The notes below the pieces were generated by a model, which did not search any database, was not told the DNA's origin, and saw nothing but the letters and a program-made list of their open reading frames with translations. Positions 43,254 to 51,395 of a stretch of 61,555 bases of DNA are shown here, piece by piece (the stretch's first letter is position 1; every line of letters starts with the position of its first letter). Source of the stretch: CAYGLV01 sp964351025 (GTDB taxonomy: Bacteria; Actinomycetota; Thermoleophilia; Gaiellales; Gaiellaceae); assembly GCA_964351025.1 (NCBI GenBank), contig CAYGLV010000009.1, positions 1-61,555 of the forward strand, in the 5' to 3' direction. The position numbers and the translations under genes are program-made.

Positions 43254-44378
43254 CTAGGTGCCGTCCATTTCCATGGTCGGCATTTCGTCGCCATCCTCGT
43301 GCGGCAGGGGGAGCTCGATCTTCCCGGCAGGCCCGGAGGTAATGGCGAACGGCGAGAAGCTGATGCCGTTCGGCTTCAAGCCGACAAGGATGCGGGCGAC
43401 GACCTTCTGCTCGGAGAGGTCGAGCACGGCGACGTCGTTCCCGTAGATGTTGCTGATATAGGCATGGCGGCTCGACGGGTCGATCACCACGCCGTGCGCG
43501 CCCTGACCGGTTTCGACGGTCCTGACGACCTTGAACGTCGTGGTATCGATGATCGAGACGGTCGTGCTCGGCTCCTCCTCCGTCCCCTGGTTCGCGGCGA
43601 GCAGGTACCGCCCGTCGGGACTGACGTAGACCTGGATCGGCCCGACTCCGACCTCGACCTTGCCGACGAGCTCGCGCTTGGCGACGTCCACCTTGGCGAC
43701 CGCATTCTCGCCGTTCACCGACGAGTAGACGAAGCGTCCGTCCGGCGAGAAGGCGACCTGCACGGGCGCCTGTCCGACCTCGACATCGCCGACGTTCGTG
43801 CGCGTCGCGGTGTCGATCACGCTCAGGCTCGTCCCCTTCGCGTTGGCGACGTAGACCCACTTCCCGTCGGGACTCGGCCTCAGGCCGTGCGGGTAGGCTC
43901 CGACCCGGATGGCGGCGACGGCCTTCATGGTCGCGATGTCGATCGCCGACACTGTGTCGTCCCCGCCGTTCGTCGTGTACGCCGTTCGGCCGTCCGGGGT
44001 CACGACGACGTGGGCCGGCTCGTTGCCCGTCGGAACGGTGCCGTGCAGGCTGAGGCCTTGCGCGTCGACCATGACCGCCAGCGAGTCATGGCCGCTCACG
44101 GCCCAGACGCTCTTCCCGTCGGGCGATACCTGGAGGTTGTGGGGTCCCTCGATTCCGGTCAGCGTCGTCACGACCTCGTTTCGGCCGGCGTCGATCGCGG
44201 TGAGGCTGGCCCCGTCCTCGTTCGCGACCCAGACCGTGCCGGTCACCATTCCGTCGTGCCGGCCGGCGGCGGGCTCGGAGCCTCGGTTTGTGGCGACCAC
44301 GACGCCGATGGCGACCGCCGCCGCGACGAGGACGGCCGCCGCCGCGACGAGAGACGTCCGCCTGCTCACCTTCGCCAC
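43254..44378 (-). CDS. YVTN-type beta-propeller, membrane anchored
   Basis: A 374-aa protein with an N-terminal helix (SLVAAAAVLVAAAVAIGVVVA) and seven-bladed propeller repeats of the YVTN type: TVWVANEDGASLTAID, TAYTTNGGDDTVSAID, WVYVANAKGTSLSVID, FVYSSVNGENAVAKVD. The C-terminal tail is Met- and acid-rich (DEMPTMEMDGT). Such propellers can bind metals or partner proteins outside the cell. Its GTG start abuts the preceding TAG. It is the last gene of the unit starting at 46344. Confidence 0.85.
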   Translation of the reverse strand: MAKVSRRTSLVAAAAVLVAAAVAIGVVVATNRGSEPAAGRHDGMVTGTVWVANEDGASLTAIDAGRNEVVTTLTGIEGPHNLQVSPDGKSVWAVSGHDSLAVMVDAQGLSLHGTVPTGNEPAHVVVTPDGRTAYTTNGGDDTVSAIDIATMKAVAAIRVGAYPHGLRPSPDGKWVYVANAKGTSLSVIDTATRTNVGDVEVGQAPVQVAFSPDGRFVYSSVNGENAVAKVDVAKRELVGKVEVGVGPIQVYVSPDGRYLLAANQGTEEEPSTTVSIIDTTTFKVVRTVETGQGAHGVVIDPSSRHAYISNIYGNDVAVLDLSEQKVVARILVGLKPNGISFSPFAITSGPAGKIELPLPHEDGDEMPTMEMDGT

Positions 44379-44609
44379 CTAATGGTGCTGCTGCATGTGC
44401 AGCACCATGACGCCGAAGTTCCGGAACGTCATTCCCATGCAGGTGACGGCCGGTGCGTTCTCACGCGGGCCGAGGTGCTCCTGCGCGCACATGGCGACGT
44501 GGCGGCCGAACTCGCTTGGGGTGGGCGCTGCGAGCGCGCTCGGCGCTCCGGCGACCGCGACGACGGCCGTCGCTGCGACTGCGGCGGCGAGGCGGATTGG
44601 ATGTTGCAT
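44379..44609 (-). CDS. small secreted Cys/His/Met protein, 76 aa
   Basis: A 76-aa protein with a signal peptide (about 1-27, cleavage near ALAAP) and a short mature part with two cysteines, six Met/His pairs and a His-rich end (HVAMCAQEHLG, VTCMGMTFRNFGVMVLHMQQHH). AAGGAG precedes ATG44609. It resembles small exported proteins of actinobacteria without known function; metal or haem binding is plausible from the residues. Confidence 0.65.
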   Translation of the reverse strand: MQHPIRLAAAVAATAVVAVAGAPSALAAPTPSEFGRHVAMCAQEHLGPRENAPAVTCMGMTFRNFGVMVLHMQQHH

Positions 44610-44624
44610 GTCGTGCTCCTTCTT

Positions 44625-45266
44625 CTAGAGGCTGGGAATGTCGGCGAAGAGCTTGTCGGGCTTCACGTACATCGTTGGATCCGACCCGAGCCAGTAGTCA
44701 CGGCGCCAGCGGATCACTCCCTGGCGGTCGACGAGGATGAACGTGTGGCCGGCGGTGTTCGGGTGCATCCCCTGGCCGAGCACGTCGTAGGCGCCGGACA
44801 TGTCACGGTCATCGTCGGCGATCAGCGGCGTCGAGAGGCGGTACGTCGACGCGGCCTTCTGCGCGTCTTCGGGCTTGTCGTTCGTGATGTTGACGAGCAC
44901 GAGCCCGCGTCGCTTCAGGTCGGCGTCCCGCGCCTCGAGCGCCTGGATCTGCTGGAAGCACGCTTGGCACATGACCCCTTCACTGAAGAAGAGAAGGACG
45001 TTCTTGCCGCGCAGCAGCTCGCTCGAGACCGGCTCTCCGGTGATCGCGTTGCGCTCGTCGAACGCCGGTGCCGGCTTGTTCAGCTGCGAGACGGTCGGTG
45101 CGGACGCTTGCTGCCCGCGCCCGAGCAGCACGAACGTCACGGCGAGCGCCGCGATCCCGAGAGCGGCTGCAGAGACCGTTATGCGGCTCGGCCGGCTGCG
45201 CTCGTTCGTGGCCCGCCGTTTCGGGTGCGGCCGTGCGGGCTTGGCTTCGAATTCCTTCCTGTTCAT
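44625..45266 (-). CDS. membrane-anchored redoxin (AhpC/TSA-like)
   Basis: A 213-aa protein with a basic N-terminus, one helix (about 31-48) and an extracytoplasmic peroxiredoxin/thioredoxin-like domain. The redox motif is LLFFSEGVMCQACFQQIQAL (CxxC), followed by GQGMHPNTAGHTFILVDRQGVIRWRRDYW. Its start overlaps ccdA (ATGA), so electrons probably come from CcdA. It would reduce disulfides or metal-oxidised thiols outside the cytoplasm. Confidence 0.85.
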   Translation of the reverse strand: MNRKEFEAKPARPHPKRRATNERSRPSRITVSAAALGIAALAVTFVLLGRGQQASAPTVSQLNKPAPAFDERNAITGEPVSSELLRGKNVLLFFSEGVMCQACFQQIQALEARDADLKRRGLVLVNITNDKPEDAQKAASTYRLSTPLIADDDRDMSGAYDVLGQGMHPNTAGHTFILVDRQGVIRWRRDYWLGSDPTMYVKPDKLFADIPSL

Positions 45267-46099
45267 AAGGCTCGTTCCCCTTTGGGTTTGAAGACGGCGT
45301 ACGCCAGGAGCGCCACGACCGCTGCGAGCACCGGCCAGGCGACGGTGTTCGGGACCTCCCCGAGGCGGACGGCAAGACGGCCGACCAGAGCACCGAGGTC
45401 GCGCTGGAAGCTGGGTGCCGTCTCGGCGCGCCCGGTGAGGGCGAGGCCGACGAAGAGGACGCCGAAGGCGAGGAAGATCGCGCTGCCTGCGAGCCGTGAG
45501 ACGGTCGTGTCCTTCACGTAGCGACCGAGCCGGAGCACGACGCGCGGGTCGCGGACGCGGCGCTTTGCGCTGCCGAAGATGAGCGCGACTGGGAGCAGCG
45601 GCGCGACGAGGCCGAGGATGTAGGCACCTCCGAGGAACGCGCCGCCCCACCACGCGGAGCTCACCGCCGACAGGGCGACGGCACCGGCGAGGACCGGCGC
45701 GCAGCATGCGGTCGCCGCCCCCGAGAACGCTCCGAGCCCGAACACCGAGAGCGCCGAGCCCGTCAGCTCTGGCTGGGGGACAGGCAGCGAGAGCATCGTC
45801 CCGCGCCAGAGCGCGACCGCCACCGCGATCATCATCAGGCCGCCCAGGACGAACAGCTGCGGGTGCCAGCGCGAGACGAGCGACGCGAGCGCCGACGCGC
45901 CGAGCGTGATCGGCCAGACGACGACGGCGACGCCGGCGACGTAGACGGCGCTCAGGCGAGCCACGCGCCAGCGGCTGCCGCCCGAGACGGCCGCAAGGTA
46001 GGTCGGCAGCATCACGCCGGAGCAGCAGGGTGCGAAGAAAGCGACGAGCCCCGCGGCGAAGGCCGCCGCCGCCGAGCCGGCGAGCAGCGCCTCGCTCAC
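45263..46099 (-). CDS. ccdA: CcdA/DsbD-type thiol electron transporter
   Basis: A 278-aa polytopic protein with the two CcdA cysteine sites, VAFFAPCCSGVMLPTYLA and GAATACCAPVLAGAVAL, each with an unusual Cys-Cys pair. It moves reducing equivalents across the membrane to extracytoplasmic redoxins. Overlaps on both sides (GTGA with the glutaredoxin, ATGA with the redoxin) place it in a cytoplasm-to-outside thiol relay. Confidence 0.88.
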   Translation of the reverse strand: MSEALLAGSAAAAFAAGLVAFFAPCCSGVMLPTYLAAVSGGSRWRVARLSAVYVAGVAVVVWPITLGASALASLVSRWHPQLFVLGGLMMIAVAVALWRGTMLSLPVPQPELTGSALSVFGLGAFSGAATACCAPVLAGAVALSAVSSAWWGGAFLGGAYILGLVAPLLPVALIFGSAKRRVRDPRVVLRLGRYVKDTTVSRLAGSAIFLAFGVLFVGLALTGRAETAPSFQRDLGALVGRLAVRLGEVPNTVAWPVLAAVVALLAYAVFKPKGERAL

Positions 46100-46344
46100 G
46101 CGCCGAAGCCCTTGCGGAGCCGCTTTTCCGACAGCCGGCCGTAGGCGAGCAGCCGCCCGTCCTCGACGAGCGCAGGCAGGAAAGCAAGCGGGATCCCCCG
46201 CTCCGCGAGCGACTGCGCCTCGGCGCTTTCGACATCGACCGTCCGAACGGAGAGGGGAACGTCGTGGCCGATGCGATCCAGCACGCCCTGTGCGTGCTCG
46301 CAGAGGTGGCAGTCGCTCGCGGTGACCAGGGTGAGGTGGTGCAC
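46096..46344 (-). CDS. glutaredoxin-like protein, 82 aa
   Basis: A thioredoxin-fold protein with CHLCEHAQG, then the VRTVDVESAE strand and GIPLAFLPALVEDGRLLAYGRL (cis-Pro region). The frame is open up to an ATG at 46413, but GTG46344 gives a complete fold. It also lies 7 nt after the -10 hexamer of the direct-repeat promoter, which supports a leaderless start. It heads the unit glutaredoxin, ccdA, redoxin, small exported protein, propeller. Confidence 0.8.
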   Translation of the reverse strand: MHHLTLVTASDCHLCEHAQGVLDRIGHDVPLSVRTVDVESAEAQSLAERGIPLAFLPALVEDGRLLAYGRLSEKRLRKGFGA

Positions 46345-46350
46345 GCCGAA

Positions 46351-46394
46351 AGCGTCGGCAATCCGTGTGAAGGGGCGGTGAAGTCGCTGCGAAG
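46351..46394 (-). promoter_or_regulatory. 11-nt direct-repeat promoter, glutaredoxin-ccdA unit (leaderless)
   Basis: Three tandem units read leftward from 46394 (CTTCG), 46383 (CTTCA) and 46372 (CTTCA). Eleven nt later is GACGCT (46356-46351). The GTG start at 46344 is 7 nt downstream. The divergent regulator promoter lies about 50 bp away. Confidence 0.65.
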
Positions 46395-46442
46395 ATCCGG
46401 ATCTTCTACGCATCCAACGAGTCGTGATCCCCGATGCGATCT

Positions 46443-46475
46443 CTTCATCCGATCTTCACACTGGGGGCCGAGAGT
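46443..46475 (+). promoter_or_regulatory. 11-nt direct-repeat promoter, response regulator (leaderless, autoregulation)
   Basis: CTTCATCCGATCTTCACA: units start at 46443 and 46454, then 11 nt, then GAGAGT (46470-46475). ATG46483 is 7 nt after the hexamer. If the encoded regulator binds this box, it controls its own synthesis. Confidence 0.65.
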
Positions 46476-46482
46476 GACGCTC

Positions 46483-47181
46483 ATGGAGCCGAACAAGAAG
46501 ATCGTCGTGATCGACGACGAGCCGTCCGTGCAGGAGGTCGTTCGCGGCTACCTCGAAAAGGACGGCTACCACGTCTTCGTCGCCGGCAACGGGCGGGACG
46601 GGCTCGCGCTTGCCGAGCGGACGAAGCCCGGCCTCGTCGTGCTCGACCTGATGCTCCCCGACATCTCGGGCGAGGAGATCTGCCGCGAGATCCGCACCCG
46701 CTCAGACGTGCCCATCCTCATGCTCACAGCGAAGGCCGCCGAGGATGAGCGGGTCAACGGGCTTGCGCTCGGCGCCGACGACTACCTGACGAAGCCGTTC
46801 AGCCCGCGCGAGCTCGTCGCGCGTGTGCGTGCGATCCTGCGACGGACGCAGGGCGGCGAGACCCCGCTCGTCGAGACGCTCTCCTTCGACGACGGCCGGT
46901 TCGAAATCGACACGGTCGCGCACGAAGTGCGAATCGAGCGGCAGATCGTCGACCTGACTCCGAACGAGTACCGGCTGCTCGTCACACTCGCGCGCTACCC
47001 CGGCCGCGCGTACTCCCGATTCGAGCTGATCAACCACGTCCAGGGCTACGACTTCGACGGCTACGAGCGTACGATCGACGCGCACGTGAAGAACCTGCGC
47101 AAGAAGGTCGAGACCGACCCCAAGCATCCCCGGTACGTCGAGACTGTCTTCGGCGTCGGCTACCGGCTCGCCAAGCGGTGA
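46483..47181 (+). CDS. OmpR/PhoB-family response regulator
   Basis: A 232-aa regulator. The receiver has DDE (11-13), phospho-acceptor Asp55 in VVLDLMLPD, and Lys in TKPFSPREL. The winged helix has LTPNEYRLLVTLARYPGRAYSRFELINHVQGYDFDGYERTIDAHVKNLRKKVE and VFGVGYRLAKR. It is the best candidate to bind the 11-nt direct repeats, because its own gene carries one and the period matches OmpR/PhoB dimers. Its stop overlaps the kinase start (GTGA). Confidence 0.93.
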   Translation: MEPNKKIVVIDDEPSVQEVVRGYLEKDGYHVFVAGNGRDGLALAERTKPGLVVLDLMLPDISGEEICREIRTRSDVPILMLTAKAAEDERVNGLALGADDYLTKPFSPRELVARVRAILRRTQGGETPLVETLSFDDGRFEIDTVAHEVRIERQIVDLTPNEYRLLVTLARYPGRAYSRFELINHVQGYDFDGYERTIDAHVKNLRKKVETDPKHPRYVETVFGVGYRLAKR

Positions 47182-48554
47182 GCTCGCTCGCGCGGGTCGG
47201 GCTGCGGACGCGGCTCGCGCTCGCGCTCGTCGGAATCGCCGTGCTCGCCGTCGGGCTTGCAACCCTGCTTGCGAACCGTGGTCTGCACCCACGCGTGGCC
47301 GGGGCGGCCGAAGCGCGGATTCAGCGCTCGGCCGAGCACATGGCCGAGGTAGCGGCGAACGTCTACGGCGAGGAAGGGGGCTGGACCTCCGGCGGCGTCG
47401 AGACGCTGGAGCACCTCGCCGACCTGAACCGGCTTGCCCTCCGTGTCTTCGGGCCCGACGGCGCCCGCATCGCCGCAGGCCATGCACATCCGGCGCTCGA
47501 GAATGCCGAGCTCAACGCCTCGGCTCCCGTCAGCGTAGGCAATCAGAGCGTCGGCCGCGTGCTCGTTGCGCCCCTCAGCGGGAAGCTTCTATCGCCCGAA
47601 GAGCAGCACCTGCAGGCGTCGCTCGACCGCCTTCACCTGATCGCCGGCGCGCTGGCCGTCGCGGCCGCACTGCTCGTTGCCTTCCTCCTCGCCCAGACGC
47701 TCTCCGGCCCACTTCGGCGGATCCGGCTGACAGCGCAACAGATCGAGCAGGGCGAGCTCGACGCACGGGTCGAGCTCGGCGGCGACGCCGAAGTGCGCGC
47801 GGTCGGCCACGCGCTCAACCGGCTCGCCGAGACGCTCCAACGCGAGGAGGAGCTGCGCAAGGTCAGCGTCGCCGACCTCGCGCACGAGCTGCGCACCCCC
47901 GTCTCGGGCCTGCTCTCACGCATCGAAGCGGCTCAGGACGGCGTACTTGCCGACACGGTGGCGAACCTGGAGGCGATGCACGCCGAGGCGCTTCGCTTGA
48001 CGCGCTTGCTGGACGATCTCGTCCGCCTCGCCGAGGCGGAGAGGCCGGGCCTCCTGCTCGAGAAGCGGCACGTCGACCTCGCCGACGTCGCGCGCGAGGA
48101 GCTCGAGCGGTTCCGGCCGCGCTTCGCCGAGAAGGGAATCGAGGTCGAGGGGAGCTTCACACCCGCACCGGTGAACGGCGACCCAAAGCGGCTCGCCCAG
48201 GTCGCCACGAATCTCCTCTCGAACGCGCTTCGGTACACGGAGCCGGGCGGCCGCGTGCGCGTGCGCGCCGCGACGGAGCGCGGCTCGGCGCTCCTCGAAG
48301 TCGTCGATACGGGCATCGGGATCGCCCCCGACGACCTTAAGCACGTCTTCAAGCGCTTTTGGCGCGGAGAGAAGTCGCGCTCGCGTGCGACCGGCGGAAC
48401 GGGGATCGGGCTTGCAATCGTGCAGGAACTCGTGCGCGCGCACGAGGGGCGAATCGATGTCGAGAGCGCGCCGGGGCGGGGATCGACCTTCCGCGTGCTC
48501 GTCCCCGTCGTCCACGGCGGTGCCCGCCCCGCCGTGCGCGACCGTTCGGTCTAG
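47178..48554 (+). CDS. sensor histidine kinase
   Basis: A 458-aa kinase with helices at about 11-34 and 155-175, an extracytoplasmic sensor domain of about 120 aa containing His residues (GHAHPALE), HAMP (about 176-228), H-box VADLAHELRTPV (His236) and an ATPase domain (NLLSNALRYTEPGG, DTGIGIAPDD, GGTGIGLAIVQEL). It is paired with the upstream regulator. The signal is unknown; the regulon suggests metal or redox stress. Confidence 0.93.
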   Translation: MSSLARVGLRTRLALALVGIAVLAVGLATLLANRGLHPRVAGAAEARIQRSAEHMAEVAANVYGEEGGWTSGGVETLEHLADLNRLALRVFGPDGARIAAGHAHPALENAELNASAPVSVGNQSVGRVLVAPLSGKLLSPEEQHLQASLDRLHLIAGALAVAAALLVAFLLAQTLSGPLRRIRLTAQQIEQGELDARVELGGDAEVRAVGHALNRLAETLQREEELRKVSVADLAHELRTPVSGLLSRIEAAQDGVLADTVANLEAMHAEALRLTRLLDDLVRLAEAERPGLLLEKRHVDLADVAREELERFRPRFAEKGIEVEGSFTPAPVNGDPKRLAQVATNLLSNALRYTEPGGRVRVRAATERGSALLEVVDTGIGIAPDDLKHVFKRFWRGEKSRSRATGGTGIGLAIVQELVRAHEGRIDVESAPGRGSTFRVLVPVVHGGARPAVRDRSV

Positions 48555-48634
48555 ATCCTCGCCTCGCCTCGATCCGTGGGTTCTACGGATCTCGATCCGC
48601 GCGTTCACCGATGGCCGCGCTTGGCCCCTCCATA

Positions 48635-48651
48635 ATACTCCCTAGGGGTAT
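48635..48651. promoter_or_regulatory. CsoR-like operator upstream of ABC exporter
   Basis: ATACTCC-CTA-GGGGTAT: two 7-nt arms with one mismatch around a 3-nt centre, the layout of CsoR copper operators and nearly the same as the site at 57694-57710. It lies 18 nt before the ABC ATPase start. No csoR gene is in the window. Confidence 0.5.
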
Positions 48652-48668
48652 ATGAGAAGGGAGTCTTC

Positions 48669-49343
48669 GTGAATACACCTGGGAGTGTGCTCTTGTCGCC
48701 GAGCGAGCCTGGCCACGTGCTCGAGGCGTTCGGCATCGCCAAGACCTACCGGACGGGCGCGTGGCCGAGACGCCGTTCCGTGCACGTGCTGCGCGGAGCC
48801 GACATCACCCTCCGGGCAGGCGAGGTCGTCGGCCTCGTCGGAGAGAACGGCTCGGGAAAGAGCACGCTGATGAAGATCCTCGTCGGCAGCCTCGACCGTG
48901 ACGGAGGGGAGATCGAGCGTGCTGCGCGGATGGGCTACTGCCCGCAGGAGCCCATCCTGTACGCGCGCTTGACCTGCGACGAGCACTTCGAGCTCTTCGG
49001 CCGCGCATACGGGATGAGCATGAGCGACGTCGAGCGCTCGCGGAATGCGATCTACGAGGCGCTCGGCTTCGCAAGCTATGCCGACTCACGCGTCGCGGAG
49101 CTCTCGGGTGGGACGCGGGCGAAGCTCAACCTCGGGCTCGCGCTGCTTCCCGACCCCGATCTCCTGCTGCTCGACGAGCCCTACGCCGGCTTCGACTGGG
49201 AGACCTACCAGCACTTCTGGCAGCTCGTCGCCGAGCGCAGGGAGTCGGGCCGCTCGGTGTTGATCATCAGCCACTTCGTCGTCGACGAGGAGCGCTTCGA
49301 CAGGATCGTTCAACTCCGAGACGGCAGGACGGTGGACGGATGA
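48669..49343 (+). CDS. ABC transporter ATP-binding protein (NosF/CcmA-like)
   Basis: A 224-aa ATPase: Walker A GENGSGKST, Q-loop GYCPQEPILYARLTCDEHFELFG, signature LSGGTRAKLNLGLALL, Walker B LLLLDEPYAGFDWE. GTG48669 is preceded by an AGAAGGGAG Shine-Dalgarno. The CsoR-like site ahead suggests copper-responsive expression, and the NosF-type similarity fits export linked to copper proteins. Its stop overlaps the permease start (ATGA). Confidence 0.88.
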   Translation: MNTPGSVLLSPSEPGHVLEAFGIAKTYRTGAWPRRRSVHVLRGADITLRAGEVVGLVGENGSGKSTLMKILVGSLDRDGGEIERAARMGYCPQEPILYARLTCDEHFELFGRAYGMSMSDVERSRNAIYEALGFASYADSRVAELSGGTRAKLNLGLALLPDPDLLLLDEPYAGFDWETYQHFWQLVAERRESGRSVLIISHFVVDEERFDRIVQLRDGRTVDG

Positions 49344-50830
49344 GCCGTGCGATGCTCACCCGGCGCTACTTCGCCGAGTACGCCCGCAGCCCGCTCAACC
49401 TGGTCCTGCTCGTCGTCGTTCCGGTCGTGTTCGTCACCCTGTCGGCTGGTGCGCTGGCGTCGTTCGCCGACCTGCTCGACGGTGCGGGAAACTCACGGGG
49501 CCTCAAGGCGAACACGGCCGGTTGGGCGGCCGCCTTCCTAGCCGGCGTCGCCGCCTACTTCCAGGTCTCGGGCTCGCGCGAGGCGGACCGACGGCTCGCT
49601 CTTGCCGGCCTCGGCGCTGGCCGCGTCGTTGCGGCGCGGCTCGCCTCGGGTCTTGCCCTTGCCCTGCTCGCCGCCACCGGCGCCCTGCTCGCGCTCGCGG
49701 TCCGCACCGGCCTCCCCGACCCGCTACGGACGCTCGCCGCCACGCTCATGTTCGCCGTCATCTATCTCGCGATCGGAGCACTCGTCGGTGTGCTCGTGCG
49801 CGACGAGGTGAACGGCTCGGTGACGATCCTCTTCATCTGGTTTCTCGACGTCTTTTTCGGCCCCACGATGAGCGGCAGCGACGCGCTCGTCACGCGACTC
49901 TTCCCCACGCACTTCGTGTCGCTGGTGATGGTCGATGCCAACTCGGGGCACGCCGGCCCGCTCTCCGATCTGGTCGTGGCGCTGGTCTGGACGGTTGGCT
50001 CGCTGCTCGTGGCAGCACTCGTCTTCGGGGCTGCGACGCGGCCGGCGCGCCTCGCGCGTCGCTCGGGAGGGTCGCTCGCCCGGCTCGTGGCCGGCCTGCG
50101 CTACGGCCTCCGCGAGTACCGGCGAAACACCGTCCTCTGGGCGCTGCTGGTCTCCGTCCCTCTTGTCTTCATCACACTCGCGATCGCCGTCACGCCTGAT
50201 GGGCCGATGCCGGTCGAGCTCAACGAGAGCGGCCGGCACGCCGTTCAGACGCTGTCGATGGTCGATCTGCACGGGGCGATCATGGCCCCGATCGCGATCG
50301 CCTTCCTCGCCGGGCTCGCCGGGCTGTTCGTGGTTCTCGGTTCGGCAGAGGGCGACCGCAGGCTCGCCCTCGCGGGCTTCCGCGCACGAGAGGTGCTCGG
50401 CTTCCGCGTCGGGGTGGTTGCCGCGGCGACGCTGCTCGTGACAGCGGTCTCGCTCGCCGTCTCCGCGGTCGAGTTCAGTCCCGAGCAGTGGCTCGTCTTC
50501 GCGGGAGCGAACCTGCTCGTCGGTCTCACTTACGGGCTGATCGGTGTCGCTCTCGGACCGCTCGTCGGCCGGGTCGGCGGCCTCTACCTGATGTTCATGA
50601 TCCCCTTCCTCGACGTCGGGCTTGCCCAGAACGTCATGTTCGACGCTGCGCCACCCGCCTGGGGACGGTTCATGCCCGCCTACGGCGGCGTGCGTGTCCT
50701 GATTGACGGTGCCTTCACCCCGAGCTTCGACGAGCTGGGCTCGCTCCTCCTCGGGCTCGGATGGCTGGGCGCCATCGCCATCGCCGCGCTCGCCGTCTTC
50801 CACCGGCTCGCGGAGCCCGAGCGCGCCTGA
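49340..50830 (+). CDS. ABC-2-like permease, duplicated halves
   Basis: A 496-aa membrane protein made of two similar halves (about 1-240 and 245-496). Each has an N-terminal helix (NLVLLVVVPVVFVTLSAG; TVLWALLVSVPLVFITLAI), a soluble loop, then five helices. The parallel segments EADRRLALAGLGAGRVVAAR and EGDRRLALAGFRAREVLGFR mark the internal duplication. A single chain may thus replace a homodimeric permease. It works with the preceding ATPase; substrate unknown. Confidence 0.83.
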   Translation: MSRAMLTRRYFAEYARSPLNLVLLVVVPVVFVTLSAGALASFADLLDGAGNSRGLKANTAGWAAAFLAGVAAYFQVSGSREADRRLALAGLGAGRVVAARLASGLALALLAATGALLALAVRTGLPDPLRTLAATLMFAVIYLAIGALVGVLVRDEVNGSVTILFIWFLDVFFGPTMSGSDALVTRLFPTHFVSLVMVDANSGHAGPLSDLVVALVWTVGSLLVAALVFGAATRPARLARRSGGSLARLVAGLRYGLREYRRNTVLWALLVSVPLVFITLAIAVTPDGPMPVELNESGRHAVQTLSMVDLHGAIMAPIAIAFLAGLAGLFVVLGSAEGDRRLALAGFRAREVLGFRVGVVAAATLLVTAVSLAVSAVEFSPEQWLVFAGANLLVGLTYGLIGVALGPLVGRVGGLYLMFMIPFLDVGLAQNVMFDAAPPAWGRFMPAYGGVRVLIDGAFTPSFDELGSLLLGLGWLGAIAIAALAVFHRLAEPERA

Positions 50831-50836
50831 CGGCCT

Positions 50837-50891
50837 CTTCACGCGATTCGCAATCGAGGTTCACAGGATCTTCGCTCGCTGACCGGATGAT
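50837..50891 (+). promoter_or_regulatory. four-unit 11-nt direct-repeat promoter, His-rich peptide gene
   Basis: Units start at 50837 (CTTCA), 50848 (TCGCA, degenerate), 50859 (GTTCA) and 50870 (CTTCG), each 11 nt apart. GATGAT (50886-50891) follows after 11 nt. ATG50932 has its own Shine-Dalgarno, AAGGAG. Confidence 0.65.
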
Positions 50892-50931
50892 TCGGCTGGG
50901 ATCCACGACGTGACCAAGCCAAGGAGTACCG

Positions 50932-51180
50932 ATGAGCACCGTCCTGCTGCTTCTTCTTATTCTGGCCTGCCCGCTGATGATGATCTTCATGATGCGCGGC
51001 CACGGTCACGGCCACGGCGGCCACGACGGGGCCAACAGCCGAACCGACGGCATGCACGCGCACGATGAGCACCACCGCCACGACGACGAGTCGCTCGACG
51101 ACCTCATGCGTCGCCGCGACGAGCTCGACGAGCGTATCGAGGCGCGCGAGCGTGAGGAGCGCGCCGGAGCCGGCGTCTAG
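50932..51180 (+). CDS. small His-rich single-pass membrane protein, 82 aa
   Basis: An 82-aa protein: a membrane helix containing Cys-Pro and paired Met (LLLLILACPLMMIFMM), a His-Gly tract (RGHGHGHGGHDG), a second His cluster (HAHDEHHRHDDE) and a C-terminal coiled coil (LMRRRDELDERIEAREREER). The Cys/Met/His layout suggests metal binding at the membrane. The family (DUF2933-like) has no known function. It is expressed from the four-unit direct-repeat promoter. Confidence 0.72.
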   Translation: MSTVLLLLLILACPLMMIFMMRGHGHGHGGHDGANSRTDGMHAHDEHHRHDDESLDDLMRRRDELDERIEAREREERAGAGV

Positions 51181-51261
51181 CGATCGGCACGGTCCCGGCC
51201 CTCCGGTCTCGGGCTCCGTACCACGTCGCCTGGGCGGAGCGTGCCCTTCGGGGCGCCTGAG

Positions 51262-51316
51262 CTTCATCGAAACGGCAGAACGACTTCACAGGCGCTGCAT
51301 CTGCCTGCAGCAAGCT
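51262..51316 (+). promoter_or_regulatory. four-unit 11-nt direct-repeat promoter, CCGG peptide unit
   Basis: Units at 51262 (CTTCA), 51273 (CGGCA), 51284 (CTTCA) and 51295 (CTGCA), all 11 nt apart. CAAGCT (51311-51316) follows after 11 nt. The first translated gene starts at 51396. The rest of 51181-51395 shows no gene. Confidence 0.6.
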
Positions 51317-51395
51317 CGCCGTGATGAACGAATCGACCAGAGGCCTCGCCGTTGCGGCAAAGCCGTCGACGGCGAAGGAGAAAGGGAGGTATCAG

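Noticed and set aside
42622..45521. Long rightward open frames opposite the SHOCT, propeller and redoxin genes
   Set aside because: They are antisense to well-supported genes, are Arg/Ala/Val-rich without motifs, and reflect GC-biased third positions. The same applies to long open frames opposite 1.7 kb, 16-19 kb and 30-32 kb genes.
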